Below are positions 27,805 through 35,969 of a stretch of DNA of 64,000 nt, in pieces (the stretch's first letter is position 1; each line of letters opens with the position of its first letter). The stretch lies in assembly GCF_016134045.1 (NCBI RefSeq), contig NZ_CP065915.1, positions 1,116,001 to 1,180,000 on the forward strand, written 5' to 3'. The DNA is from Pelagovum pacificum. Its GTDB lineage: Bacteria; Pseudomonadota; Alphaproteobacteria; Rhodobacterales; Rhodobacteraceae. The position numbers and the translations under genes were made by a program. Under the pieces are notes generated by a model, which was not told the DNA's origin, made no database searches, and was given only the letters and a program-made list of their open reading frames with translations.

Positions 27805-28215
27805 TCAGGCCCAGATGGTGTAACCCCAAAGCCCCAGGAAACCGGCGAGCGCGAGGACGTGCAGGACGTCGATCCCCCACCAGCGCCGCCCCGGCAGAAC
27901 GGCGGAGGCCAGCAGTGGGATCGAGGCCGCGACATTCATCCCGGCACCGCCCCACCACGACCTCCAGAAGCCGGCAGAGCGCACGATCGTGCCGTTTCGC
28001 AGGTCCAGAACCTCCGGCAGGTAGCGGGCCGACAGGCCGGCGAGGGCGACGACCAGCGCCAGCAGGGCCGCTTGCCGCGCGGCTCCGCGCGCAACGAGCG
28101 CGCGCACGAGCGCCAGCAGCAGGATCACCGGGAGGTAAACGATCTGTTTCACGGGAAGAAACGCCAGCAGGACGGGGTCTGGCTGGAAGTTGGTCGGGTC
28201 GAAATTCTCGAACAT
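27805..28215 (-). CDS. Small integral membrane protein of unknown function
   Basis: A 136-residue hydrophobic protein with about four helices and a Trp-rich region (FWRSWWGGAG, RRWWGID). The ATG at 28215 has AGGA six bases upstream; an earlier in-frame start would add ten residues. It lies between the coiled-coil protein and the second GS-like gene. No family is recognised. Confidence 0.6.
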   Translation of the reverse strand: MFENFDPTNFQPDPVLLAFLPVKQIVYLPVILLLALVRALVARGAARQAALLALVVALAGLSARYLPEVLDLRNGTIVRSAGFWRSWWGGAGMNVAASIPLLASAVLPGRRWWGIDVLHVLALAGFLGLWGYTIWA

Positions 28216-28301
28216 GGGCAGTCCTGGTCTGGCTCGTCCGCTCATTTAGCGCCCGGCGTCGCGTGGGGCGAGGACGATCTGCACGGGCAACGGCGGGGGC
28301 G

Positions 28302-29633
28302 TCAGACGGTGTCGAGGTAGAGGTCGACCTTCTCGGCGTCGGTGAGCTCTGCGAAATAGTGCAGTTCCTGCCGCTTGGTGGCCACGTAGTTCCGCACGAG
28401 TTCCTCGGGGAAGATGCGCGAGATGATGTCGGATTCCTCGAACGCGTCGATCGCCTGCGCCCACGTACCGGGCAGCTGGGGCAGATGCTGGTCGTAGGCG
28501 TTGCCGGTAATCGGCTCCGGCGGCTCCATCTCGTCCTCGATCCCGACGAGCGCTGCGCCGAGCACGGAGGCCAACATCAGGTAGGGGTTCACGTCGCCGC
28601 CCGCGACGCGGTGCTCGATCCGGCGGGCCTTGGGGCTGCCGGCGGGCACGCGGATCGCGGCGGTGCGGTTCTCGTAACCCCAGCAGACGCCGGTGGGGGC
28701 GTGTGCCTCGGGCACGAGACGGTCGTAGCTGTTGCCGTGCGGCGCGAAGATCAGCGCGGAAGCCGGCATCGCGGCGAGGCAACCGGCGACGGCATGGCGG
28801 AACAGGTCGGTGCCGCGCGACGTGCCGTCGTCGAAGACGTTGTTGCCGGCCTGATCGAGCAGCGAGAAATGCACGTGCATCCCGTTGCCGGAGTAATCCT
28901 CATAGGGCTTGGCCATGAAGGAGGCGGCGAAGCCGTGGCTGCGGGCGACGCCGCGCACCAGAAGCTTGAAGAGCCACGCGTCGTCGGCGGCCTTCAGGGC
29001 GTCGTCGACATGGGACAGGTTCAGCTCGAACTGACCGATCCCGGCTTCGCTGATGGCCGTCTCGGCGGGAATGTCCATCGCCTCGCAGCCGTCGTAGACC
29101 TCGGTGAAGAAGATGTCGAAGGCGTCGAGCGCCCGCAGGGACAGGATCTCGGCCCCCGGGCGACGCTTGCCGGAACGGGGCGAGGGCGGCACCCGAAGCT
29201 CCTTGCCGGAATCGTCGATTACGTAGAACTCGAGCTCGGTGCCGACGACGGGCGTCAGGCCGCGCGCGCGGAAGCGCGACAACACACGGGCGAGCGCGTG
29301 GCGCGGGTCACCGTCGTAGGGGCGGCCGTCCTCGCGATACATCCACATCGGCAGCAGCGCCGTCGGCGCGGAGAGCCACGGCAACGGCAGGTAGCCGCGC
29401 TCGGTCGGGTGGCAGATGCCGTCGGGGTCGCCGGATTCGAAGACGAGCGGACTGTCGTCGATGTCCTCGCCCCAGATGTCCAGGCTGAGCACGGAGAGCG
29501 GAAAGCGCGTGCCGTCCTCCATCGCCTTCTGTGCGAAGCGCCGGGGGATGCGCTTGCCGCGCGCAATGCCGTTGAGGTCGGAGGCGGCGACACGGATCGT
29601 GCGTACCTCCGGATGGTCTTCCAGCCAGGTCAT
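28302..29633 (-). CDS. Glutamine synthetase family ligase, gamma-glutamyl-amine synthetase-like (PuuA) 2
   Basis: A second GS-like ligase, 443 residues, only distantly similar to the one at 21565-22920. It shows ASDLNGIARGKRIP at the start, metal ligands in GTELEFYVI and GQFELNLSHV, GNGMHVHFSL and ENRTAAIRVPAGSP. It is coupled (ATGA) to the downstream end of the ABC permease gene, so it is the last step of an uptake-plus-activation operon: the imported amine or amino acid is probably glutamylated on entry. Confidence 0.9.
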   Translation of the reverse strand: MTWLEDHPEVRTIRVAASDLNGIARGKRIPRRFAQKAMEDGTRFPLSVLSLDIWGEDIDDSPLVFESGDPDGICHPTERGYLPLPWLSAPTALLPMWMYREDGRPYDGDPRHALARVLSRFRARGLTPVVGTELEFYVIDDSGKELRVPPSPRSGKRRPGAEILSLRALDAFDIFFTEVYDGCEAMDIPAETAISEAGIGQFELNLSHVDDALKAADDAWLFKLLVRGVARSHGFAASFMAKPYEDYSGNGMHVHFSLLDQAGNNVFDDGTSRGTDLFRHAVAGCLAAMPASALIFAPHGNSYDRLVPEAHAPTGVCWGYENRTAAIRVPAGSPKARRIEHRVAGGDVNPYLMLASVLGAALVGIEDEMEPPEPITGNAYDQHLPQLPGTWAQAIDAFEESDIISRIFPEELVRNYVATKRQELHYFAELTDAEKVDLYLDTV

Positions 29634-30439
29634 CTTGCGAGCATCGCTCCGGGTCGCAGTTTCATGCGTGCGCGCTGAGTCGTCGGCAAGTGCCGGTTCA
29701 GGCGCCGGTTGATCGCTCCCATCACGCCGATGATGCAGAGCGTCACGAGGATGAAGTAGCAGGCCAGGATCGGATAGGGAACGAACGGGTTGAAAGTCTT
29801 GTCGGCAAAGTAGCTCGCATAGTAGAGCGCGTCGCCCTGCTGGCTGCGCGCCGGGAAGCCGGAGAAGAAGACCAGCGTCGTGGCGTGGAACAGGAAGATC
29901 GCCTCGTTCGTGTAGGCCGGCCAGGCGAGGCGCAGCATCGTCGGCCACGTGATCCGCCGGAACTTCGACCAGCCGGTGAAGCCGTAGGCATCCGCCGCCT
30001 CGGTATCGCCCTTGGGGATCGAGAGGAGCGCGCCGTAGAAGATCTCGCCCGAGTAGGCGGCGGTGTTCAGGAACAGCACGATCGCCGCACCGAGCCAGGC
30101 GGAGGTGAAGGGGTCGAAGAAGGCATAACTGCCCTTCAGCGACAGGAAGCAGAAGTAGGCGAAGAAGAACTGGATGAAGAGCGGGCTGCCCCGGAACAGC
30201 AGGATGAACCACTCCGCCGGCTTCCTCAGCCAGACGGAGGTCGACGCCTTGCCGAGCGCGAGCGCCGTGGCGAGGAAGAACCCGGTGCAGAGTGCGACGA
30301 GGCCGAAATAGACGTTCCAGATCATGCCTGAGCCGATCAGCACGACCTGCTGGCACAGATCGAAGTCCGTGCGCGGCAGGCGTTCGCCGTAACCGAGCGA
30401 GCGGAAGGCGTAGTCGCCGATGGTCTGCCAGCAGCTCAT
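29630..30439 (-). CDS. Polar amino-acid type ABC transporter permease (HisM-like)
   Basis: An inner-membrane permease, 269 residues, with about five helices. The family's ILLFRGSPLFIQFFF segment and the EAA loop DTEAADAYGFTGWSKFRRITWPTMLR that docks the ATPase are both present. It overlaps the HisQ-like gene by four bases and the downstream ligase gene by four bases. Together with the HisQ-like protein it forms the channel of a HisJQMP-type importer. Confidence 0.9.
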   Translation of the reverse strand: MSCWQTIGDYAFRSLGYGERLPRTDFDLCQQVVLIGSGMIWNVYFGLVALCTGFFLATALALGKASTSVWLRKPAEWFILLFRGSPLFIQFFFAYFCFLSLKGSYAFFDPFTSAWLGAAIVLFLNTAAYSGEIFYGALLSIPKGDTEAADAYGFTGWSKFRRITWPTMLRLAWPAYTNEAIFLFHATTLVFFSGFPARSQQGDALYYASYFADKTFNPFVPYPILACYFILVTLCIIGVMGAINRRLNRHLPTTQRARMKLRPGAMLAR

Positions 30440-31317
30440 GCGGCGGCCTTTCTCTGACGTTCGCCGCCCGCGGTCGCCTGCCCCTTGGTGAGCCGGCGCA
30501 TCAGCCGGTCGAGCACGACTTCGGAGAGGCGCGTGAAGGCGAGGTAGAAGACCAGCAGCGCGAGGAAGTACCACATGCGCCAGTCGCCGTGCGGGTAGGC
30601 GGTGAATTGCGGTGTCTTGGTGCCGCCGAGGTCGCGGGCCCAGTAGACGATGTCCTCGACCCCCAGCAGGAACAGCAGCGGTGTCGCCTTTATGAGTACC
30701 ATCCAGAGGTTTGACAGACCCGGCAGGGCATAGACCCACATCTGCGGGATGAGGATGCGCCGGAAGGTCTGGCGCGAAGTCATGCCGTAGGCCTCCGCCG
30801 TTTCGATCTGGGCACGGGGCACGGCGCGCATCGCACCGTACAGGACGTTCGCGGCGAAGGCGCCGAAGACGATGGCGAAGGTCAGAACGGCCAGGGCGAA
30901 GCCGTAGCTCTCATGCACCCACTGCGGCGCTGAGGAGAGCGGCAGTTTCGCCTCGGCGCAGACGATGAAGTCGTTGCCCTGGTAGATCGGACTGTCCCAC
31001 TCGGGGCATTTCACCTCGTGGCGCAGCCATTCGAACATCTGGTCGAGCGCGATCACGAAGAACAGGAAGAAGGCGATGTCGGGCACGCCGCGCACGATGG
31101 CGATGTAGCCCTTGCCGAGCCACGACAGCGGTGCGGGACCGCGCGCGACCGAGGCGCCGGCGAAGCCGAAGAGCAGCGCCAGTGGCGCGGTGATGGCCAG
31201 CAGCAGCAGGACGGTGCCGAAGGAGGCGTAGAACGCCATGTGCTTGCCGGTCGTGAGGTAACAGGCGAGCCACGATAGGCCGGACAGTTGTTCGGGATCG
31301 GCGCAGGCGGCGAACAT
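30436..31317 (-). CDS. Polar amino-acid type ABC transporter permease (HisQ-like)
   Basis: The partner permease, 293 residues. It contains IAIVRGVPDIAFFLFF (family RGxPxxxxLF) and the EAA loop QIETAEAYGMTSRQTFRRILIPQ. A hydrophilic loop of about 35 residues with two Cys (VKCPEWD, IVCAEAK) is inserted after helix 2 and is longer than usual. It starts one base inside the stop of the hydrolase gene (TGATG) and ends in an ATGA overlap with the HisM-like gene. Confidence 0.9.
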   Translation of the reverse strand: MFAACADPEQLSGLSWLACYLTTGKHMAFYASFGTVLLLLAITAPLALLFGFAGASVARGPAPLSWLGKGYIAIVRGVPDIAFFLFFVIALDQMFEWLRHEVKCPEWDSPIYQGNDFIVCAEAKLPLSSAPQWVHESYGFALAVLTFAIVFGAFAANVLYGAMRAVPRAQIETAEAYGMTSRQTFRRILIPQMWVYALPGLSNLWMVLIKATPLLFLLGVEDIVYWARDLGGTKTPQFTAYPHGDWRMWYFLALLVFYLAFTRLSEVVLDRLMRRLTKGQATAGGERQRKAAA

Positions 31318-32138
31318 CAGGCGGACTCCAGCTCTTTCGTCAGGTGGGCGACGACGCGGTCGGGATCTTCGAGCTGCGGCAGGTGGCCGAGCCCCTCGAG
31401 CGGTTGGAGCGGAACGCCGATGGCACGGGCCAGCGCCTCGCCCCGGGTGAGCGGGATCCACGGATCCGCTGTGCCCCACAGCACGGCGGCGGGACAGCGC
31501 AGGTCGCCATAGGCGGGTTCGACCTCGGCCGTGTAGCGCTCGTCGGCGAGGGCGAACTGGGTCCAGAACGCCTGTTGTCCCTCGGCCGACAGCCACGGCG
31601 TGTCGAGCCGGTCGTAATCCCCGGGCGCGAGCGGCCGGGCGAGTGCGCTGTCGATATAGGCGCAGACGATCGCCTTGTGGATATGAGGCGGCAGGCCCCG
31701 GAAGGCGTCGACGTGGGTCTTCACATGTTCGAAGAAATCCGACCCCCAGGGGCGCATCGCGACGACGTTCATCAGGATGAGCCGGGAATAGTCGGTGCCG
31801 TGCAGCAGGTGAGCGCGGAGCGTGACGGCGCCGCCGAAATCGTGCGCGACCACGGTGGGCGCGTCGAGGGACCAGTGATCGAGCATCTCGGCGAACACCT
31901 CGCCCTGCGTGTCGAGCGCGGGCGGCCGGGTGGGCGTCAGGGTCGAGCGGCCGAACCCCGGCATGTCGTACCAATGAACGTGGAAGCGGTCGGCGAGGAG
32001 CGGGATGACGCGGGACCACGCGAAGGAGGACCATGGCCAGCCGTGGGCGAGGACCAGCGCAGGCCCGTCGCCGGCAGAGCCGGCGGCAACGCGTCCGGCG
32101 GAGGTGTCCACCGTCTGATCCAGGGTCCAGGTCGTCAT
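31317..32138 (-). CDS. Alpha/beta hydrolase with Asp nucleophile (haloalkane/haloacetate dehalogenase or epoxide hydrolase type)
   Basis: A 273-residue alpha/beta hydrolase. The oxyanion motif is HGWPWSS. The nucleophile elbow reads VVAHDFGGAV, so the nucleophile is Asp rather than Ser, as in haloalkane dehalogenases, fluoroacetate dehalogenase and soluble epoxide hydrolases. The acid is in GTADPWIP and the catalytic His in GLGHLPQLEDP. It is coupled to the HisQ-like permease gene by TGATG and follows the binding-protein gene, so it probably acts on the imported compound or a derivative. The substrate is unknown. Confidence 0.82.
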   Translation of the reverse strand: MTTWTLDQTVDTSAGRVAAGSAGDGPALVLAHGWPWSSFAWSRVIPLLADRFHVHWYDMPGFGRSTLTPTRPPALDTQGEVFAEMLDHWSLDAPTVVAHDFGGAVTLRAHLLHGTDYSRLILMNVVAMRPWGSDFFEHVKTHVDAFRGLPPHIHKAIVCAYIDSALARPLAPGDYDRLDTPWLSAEGQQAFWTQFALADERYTAEVEPAYGDLRCPAAVLWGTADPWIPLTRGEALARAIGVPLQPLEGLGHLPQLEDPDRVVAHLTKELESA

Positions 32139-32146
32139 GTGTGGAG

Positions 32147-32172
32147 GTAGGATGGGCCGGGGCCCATCCTAC
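32147..32172. repeat. Palindromic REP-like element downstream of the binding-protein gene
   Basis: GTAGGATGGGCC (32147-32158) and GGCCCATCCTAC (32161-32172) form a perfect 12-base stem around two bases. It shares the GTAGGATGGG core with the element at 4453-4480 and lies seven bases after the stop of the binding-protein gene and before the hydrolase gene. Confidence 0.85.
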
Positions 32173-32179
32173 GTGCCGG

Positions 32180-32902
32180 TCAGTAGGTCGTCGTTTCTTC
32201 GCCGAACCACTTGATGAGCAGCTCGTTGAGCGTGCCGTCTTCCTTCATCGAGGTGATCGCCGTGTCGAAGGCCTCTTTCAGCTCGGTGTCGCTTTCGCGC
32301 AGGCCGAGACCGATGCCGCCACCGAGCGGGATGTCGTCGCCGATGAACATCAGCTCGCCACCGGAGGCGTCGACGATCGGAACAAGGTAGTCCTTGTCGG
32401 CGAAGACCGCGTCGGCCTCGCCGTTGCGGACGGCGGCGACGGTTTCCTCGGGCGTGGCGAACTCGATCAGGTCGGCGTCACCTTCGGAGACGTGCCCGGC
32501 CTGGATCGTCGCGGTCTGCGCGGCGACGACACCGGCTTCCCAGTCGGCATCCTCGGACGCGCCGACGTAGGCGGAGGCGGTCGGCGGGAAGTAATCCTGC
32601 GTGAAGTCGATGACCTCGTCACGCTCGTCGGTGATCGACATGCCGGCGATGATCGTGTCGTAGTTGCCGGAGACGAGGTTCGGGATGATCGAATCCCAGT
32701 CGTTCGTCACCCACTCGCAGGTCAGCTCGGCCCGCGCGCAGAGCTCGTTGCCCAGCTCGATCTCGAAGCCGTCGACCTCGCCGTTGTCATTGAGGAAGTT
32801 GTAGGGAGGGTAGGCGCCCTCCGTGCCCATCCGGACGGTGTCCTGGGCAAATGCGGTCCCGGCGACGAGCGCCAGCGCGGCGGTGGTCAGGATCAGTTTC
32901 AT
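32180..32902 (-). CDS. Polar amino-acid type ABC substrate-binding protein (HisJ-like)
   Basis: A periplasmic type II binding protein of 240 residues with a Sec signal peptide (MKLILTTAALALVAGTAFAQ). Ligand-pocket motifs are GTEGAYPPYNF, the ARG/ASP site around DYDTIIAGMSITDERDEVIDFT, and GEADAVFADKDYL. Two Cys near residues 55 and 61 (ELCARAELTCEW) match the disulfide of the Lys/Arg/Orn-binding group. The ligand is probably a basic amino acid, opine or polyamine-like amine. Confidence 0.88.
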   Translation of the reverse strand: MKLILTTAALALVAGTAFAQDTVRMGTEGAYPPYNFLNDNGEVDGFEIELGNELCARAELTCEWVTNDWDSIIPNLVSGNYDTIIAGMSITDERDEVIDFTQDYFPPTASAYVGASEDADWEAGVVAAQTATIQAGHVSEGDADLIEFATPEETVAAVRNGEADAVFADKDYLVPIVDASGGELMFIGDDIPLGGGIGLGLRESDTELKEAFDTAITSMKEDGTLNELLIKWFGEETTTY

Positions 32903-32999
32903 TGGTAGTCTCCCTGGTCTTGGTTGGTTCTGTTTTGGTTGAGTGGTGTCATGTCGCAGCAAGGGCAGGCGGCGGCGCTGCCGGAGGTCCGGCCCCGCA

Positions 33000-33776
33000 T
33001 CAGGCGGCCTGACCCGCTCGGAGGAAGCCGCGGAGCCGGTCGGAGCGCGGATTGCCGAACAGCTCCTCTGGACTGCCCTCTTCCTCGATCTTGCCCTGGT
33101 GCAGGAAGACGACGTGGTCGGACACGTCCGCCGCCATCTTCATGTCGTGGGTCACGAGCACCATGGTGCGGCCTTCCTCGGCCAGCGCCTTGATGACGCG
33201 CACGACTTCCTGCTCCAGTTCCGGGTCGAGGGCGGAGGTCGGCTCGTCGAACAACAGCGCCTTGGGTTCCATCGCGAGCGCCCGGGCGATCGCCGCGCGC
33301 TGTTGCTGGCCGCCGGAGAGCTGTGCGGGGTAGGCGTCCGCCTTGTCGCCGATCCCGACCTTGTCGAGATAGTCGCGGGCCTTGGCCTCGACCTCGGCCC
33401 GGTCGCGCTTCAGTACGGTCACCGGCGCTTCCATCACGTTCTGCAGGATCGTCATGTGCGCCCACAGGTTGAACTGCTGGAACACCATGCTGAGGTTGGT
33501 GCGGATGCGGATCATCTGCCGCTTGTCGCCGGGGTGGCGGGTCATGCCCGACCCCTTCCAGGTCACCGGCTCGCCCATGAAGATCACCTCGCCCTGCTGG
33601 CTGTCCTCCAGCAGGTTGGCGCAGCGCAGCAGCGTGGATTTGCCGGACCCTGACGATCCGATCATCGACACCACGTGCCCGGCGGGGGCGGTGATGTCGA
33701 CGCCTTTCAGCACCTCGAGCGAGCCGTAGCTCTTGTGGAGGTTGCGGATCTCGATCACCGGGGCAGGCAGGCTCAT
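33000..33776 (-). CDS. Polar amino-acid type ABC ATP-binding protein (HisP-like)
   Basis: The ATPase of the importer, 258 residues. Walker A is GSSGSGKST (about 39-47), Q-loop VFQQFNLWAHMT, signature LSGGQQQR and Walker B ALLFDEPTSALDPE. It is the first gene of the minus-strand order ATPase, binding protein, hydrolase, permease, permease, ligase. A 97-base gap before the binding-protein gene may hold a secondary promoter. Confidence 0.92.
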   Translation of the reverse strand: MSLPAPVIEIRNLHKSYGSLEVLKGVDITAPAGHVVSMIGSSGSGKSTLLRCANLLEDSQQGEVIFMGEPVTWKGSGMTRHPGDKRQMIRIRTNLSMVFQQFNLWAHMTILQNVMEAPVTVLKRDRAEVEAKARDYLDKVGIGDKADAYPAQLSGGQQQRAAIARALAMEPKALLFDEPTSALDPELEQEVVRVIKALAEEGRTMVLVTHDMKMAADVSDHVVFLHQGKIEEEGSPEELFGNPRSDRLRGFLRAGQAA

Positions 33777-33873
33777 GCAGCGGTCTTTCTTGTTGCGGCC
33801 CCGAGTAGGGCGCAGAAAGTGGCCGATTGCAACGGGTCGATCGACGTGACGTGCCGTATTCCGCGCCGATTGC

Positions 33874-34623
33874 CTAAGGAGCGGGCGGTGTCGGGACGGC
33901 GAGGTAGGCCTCGGTCGGGATCGCGGCGAAACCGACGATGCCAAGCCGGGTGCGATCGGCGTCGGACATTTGTCCGATGGCCGTCTCGATCGCCGTCGAC
34001 AGCTCCTCGGCGTCCGTGTTCGGCCCCGTGATGAAGGGCAGGCCCGGCGTCGGCTCGGTGCGGCCCACTTCGTGCAGGTCGCTCGCCTCGGCATCCCAGG
34101 CCCGTGCCTGCGCCCATGTTCGCGCGTCGATGCAGGCGATGTCCGCCGTGCCGTTCGCGACTGCCGTGATCGAGGCGAGGTGTGCACCGGTCGAGACAGT
34201 GCGATCGAAGCTGAGCCCGAGCCCGATCATGTGGTTCTGCGGCGCGGCCCAGCCCGACTGCGAATTGCGGCTGTTGTAGGCGAGGCGCAGCGTCGCCCAG
34301 TGCGCGGGGTCGTCGGACTCCTCACCGGGGCGCATCACGAAGACGGAGTTGTAATGCCCCGGCGGACAGCCCGGCAGCCCGTAGTCTGCTGTCCCGACGA
34401 TGCGGGCGGTTCCGTGCAGGCGGGCGCGATAGGGCAGGCTGCAGGCCTGCGTGAAGATGAGGTCCTCGGACAGCCAATGGTCCCAGAGGCTCGAGACGCT
34501 CTCGAGCGTCGCCGGCGTGTCGTAGGAGAGATTGGCCCGGACGTCCTGCCACAGGCGGTCCTGGGCCTCCCGCGTTTCGGGACGTTCGTACATCGGCATC
34601 GCGGCGCGGGGCTGGTCGCTCAC
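33874..34623 (-). CDS. PhnD-like (phosphate/phosphonate) binding-fold protein without signal peptide
   Basis: A 249-residue protein with a PhnD-type bilobal fold: LWDHWLSEDLIFTQACSLPYR, ARIVGTADYGLPGCPPGHYNS, NSRNSQSGW (the SxSG phosphate-like loop) and TADIACIDARTWAQ. It starts with GTG overlapping the TerB-like gene and shows no signal peptide, so it may stay in the cytoplasm or the true start may be misassigned. Its ligand is unknown. Confidence 0.75.
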   Translation of the reverse strand: MSDQPRAAMPMYERPETREAQDRLWQDVRANLSYDTPATLESVSSLWDHWLSEDLIFTQACSLPYRARLHGTARIVGTADYGLPGCPPGHYNSVFVMRPGEESDDPAHWATLRLAYNSRNSQSGWAAPQNHMIGLGLSFDRTVSTGAHLASITAVANGTADIACIDARTWAQARAWDAEASDLHEVGRTEPTPGLPFITGPNTDAEELSTAIETAIGQMSDADRTRLGIVGFAAIPTEAYLAVPTPPAP

Positions 34624-35063
34624 TTGCGCCGGGCCTCGACCCGCTGGCGGGCCAGCGCGCTGTCGGGATCGGACACGCCGAGCAGCGGCGCGACCATGCG
34701 CAGCAGCGCGTCCTCTTCCTCGTCCCGTTCACCGTCGGCGAGCACGACATCCCAGAGCGCCTCGATCACCGCTTCGCGTTCGGCGTAGGGCACGGCGTGC
34801 TTGATGGCACGGGTGAAGCGGACGGTGTCGGGCGCTTCGGCCTCGAGGCCCTCGGCACTGGCGCGCAGCTTGGCGGCCTCGACCGGGTTCATCTCGTAGC
34901 GCGAGGCCACGATGCGGTCGATGCGGGCAATCTCCTCGGCGGCATAGTTGCCGTCGGATTTCGCGATCCGCACCAGCAACGCGGTCAGCGCCATGCGCGC
35001 ATCCACGTCGGGGAGCGGTTCCGGGGCGGGCGCCGTCAGGCGTTTGAGCAGGTCTCCGAACAT
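34620..35063 (-). CDS. TerB-like (tellurite resistance) domain protein
   Basis: A 147-residue acidic helical protein. ALTALLVRIAKSDGNYAAEEIARID carries the first acidic metal-binding helix-loop of the TerB fold and ALWDVVLADGERDEEEDALLRMVAPLLG the second. TerB-like proteins without other ter genes are of unknown role. It overlaps the PhnD-like gene by four bases and follows rlmJ by six bases. Confidence 0.85.
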   Translation of the reverse strand: MFGDLLKRLTAPAPEPLPDVDARMALTALLVRIAKSDGNYAAEEIARIDRIVASRYEMNPVEAAKLRASAEGLEAEAPDTVRFTRAIKHAVPYAEREAVIEALWDVVLADGERDEEEDALLRMVAPLLGVSDPDSALARQRVEARRK

Positions 35064-35069
35064 GAACGC

Positions 35070-35861
35070 CTAGTTAGGGCGGTCAGGGCCCGGAGGAAAG
35101 AGGCTGGAGAGCCGCTCCAGTTCACCTTTCAATCCGAACGGCGGATTGATGAGCACGAGGCCCGACCCGACCATGCCGTGCCCCTCCCGTGCCGGGGGGA
35201 AACCGATCTCGTGGATTTCTGCTTCGGGCAGCGCGTCACCGATGGCGCGCAGCATGGGGCGATGCGCGCCCGAAGTCAGCACCGGGTACCACAGGATCAG
35301 CACGCCCACGGACCAAGCGCGGTGCAACTTGGCCAGTAGCCGAGGCATCTCCTGGTAGTCCGACTTCACCTCCCAGGAGGGATCGATGAGGCAGAGCCCC
35401 CGGCGCGGATCCGGCGGCGCGAGCGACATGGCGAGCTTCGCGCCGTCCTGACGGTAGACTTTCGGGCGCGGTGTCTGCTGCCGCATCACGCGGGCAAGCG
35501 CGTCATGTTCCTGCGGGTGCAGTTCGGCGAGATGCATCCGGTCTTCGTCGCGCAACAGCCCCGTCGCGATAAGCGGAGAGCCGGCGTAGGCGTCGCGCCC
35601 GTGCCGCGCGCGCACCGCGTCGAGGACCCGGCCGAGGGGGTGACCGTCGGGCAGGGCCTGAGTGCCGATTCCCCGTGCGGCTTCGCCGGTGCGGGCCGCC
35701 TCGGGACCGGCGAGATCGTAAAGACCGCGTCCGGCGTGCGTCTCTATATAGGTGAGGGGCTTCGGCTTCTGCACAAGATAGTCCAGCGCGACAGCCAGAA
35801 CCGAGTGCTTGTGCAGGTCCGCCATGTTCCCGGCGTGATAAGCGTGCTGATACGACAACAT
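35070..35861 (-). CDS. rlmJ: 23S rRNA (adenine-N6)-methyltransferase RlmJ
   Basis: An S-adenosylmethionine-dependent enzyme of 263 residues that methylates A2030 of 23S rRNA. The family start MLSYQHAYHAGNMADLHKH is diagnostic, followed by YIETHAGRGLYDL (SAM binding). The catalytic motif IV, DPPY in E. coli, reads LIDPSWEVKSDY here. It is the first gene of a three-gene minus-strand group with the TerB-like and PhnD-like genes. Confidence 0.92.
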   Translation of the reverse strand: MLSYQHAYHAGNMADLHKHSVLAVALDYLVQKPKPLTYIETHAGRGLYDLAGPEAARTGEAARGIGTQALPDGHPLGRVLDAVRARHGRDAYAGSPLIATGLLRDEDRMHLAELHPQEHDALARVMRQQTPRPKVYRQDGAKLAMSLAPPDPRRGLCLIDPSWEVKSDYQEMPRLLAKLHRAWSVGVLILWYPVLTSGAHRPMLRAIGDALPEAEIHEIGFPPAREGHGMVGSGLVLINPPFGLKGELERLSSLFPPGPDRPN

Positions 35862-35969
35862 ATGCCGGTGATGATACTCCGCAGGCGGCAGGGCAAGCCC
35901 GGGAATCGTTGGCAGGACCGTGACTTCGGCCTATGTTCGATATCGAGGACAAGAGCACGGAGATCCCCG

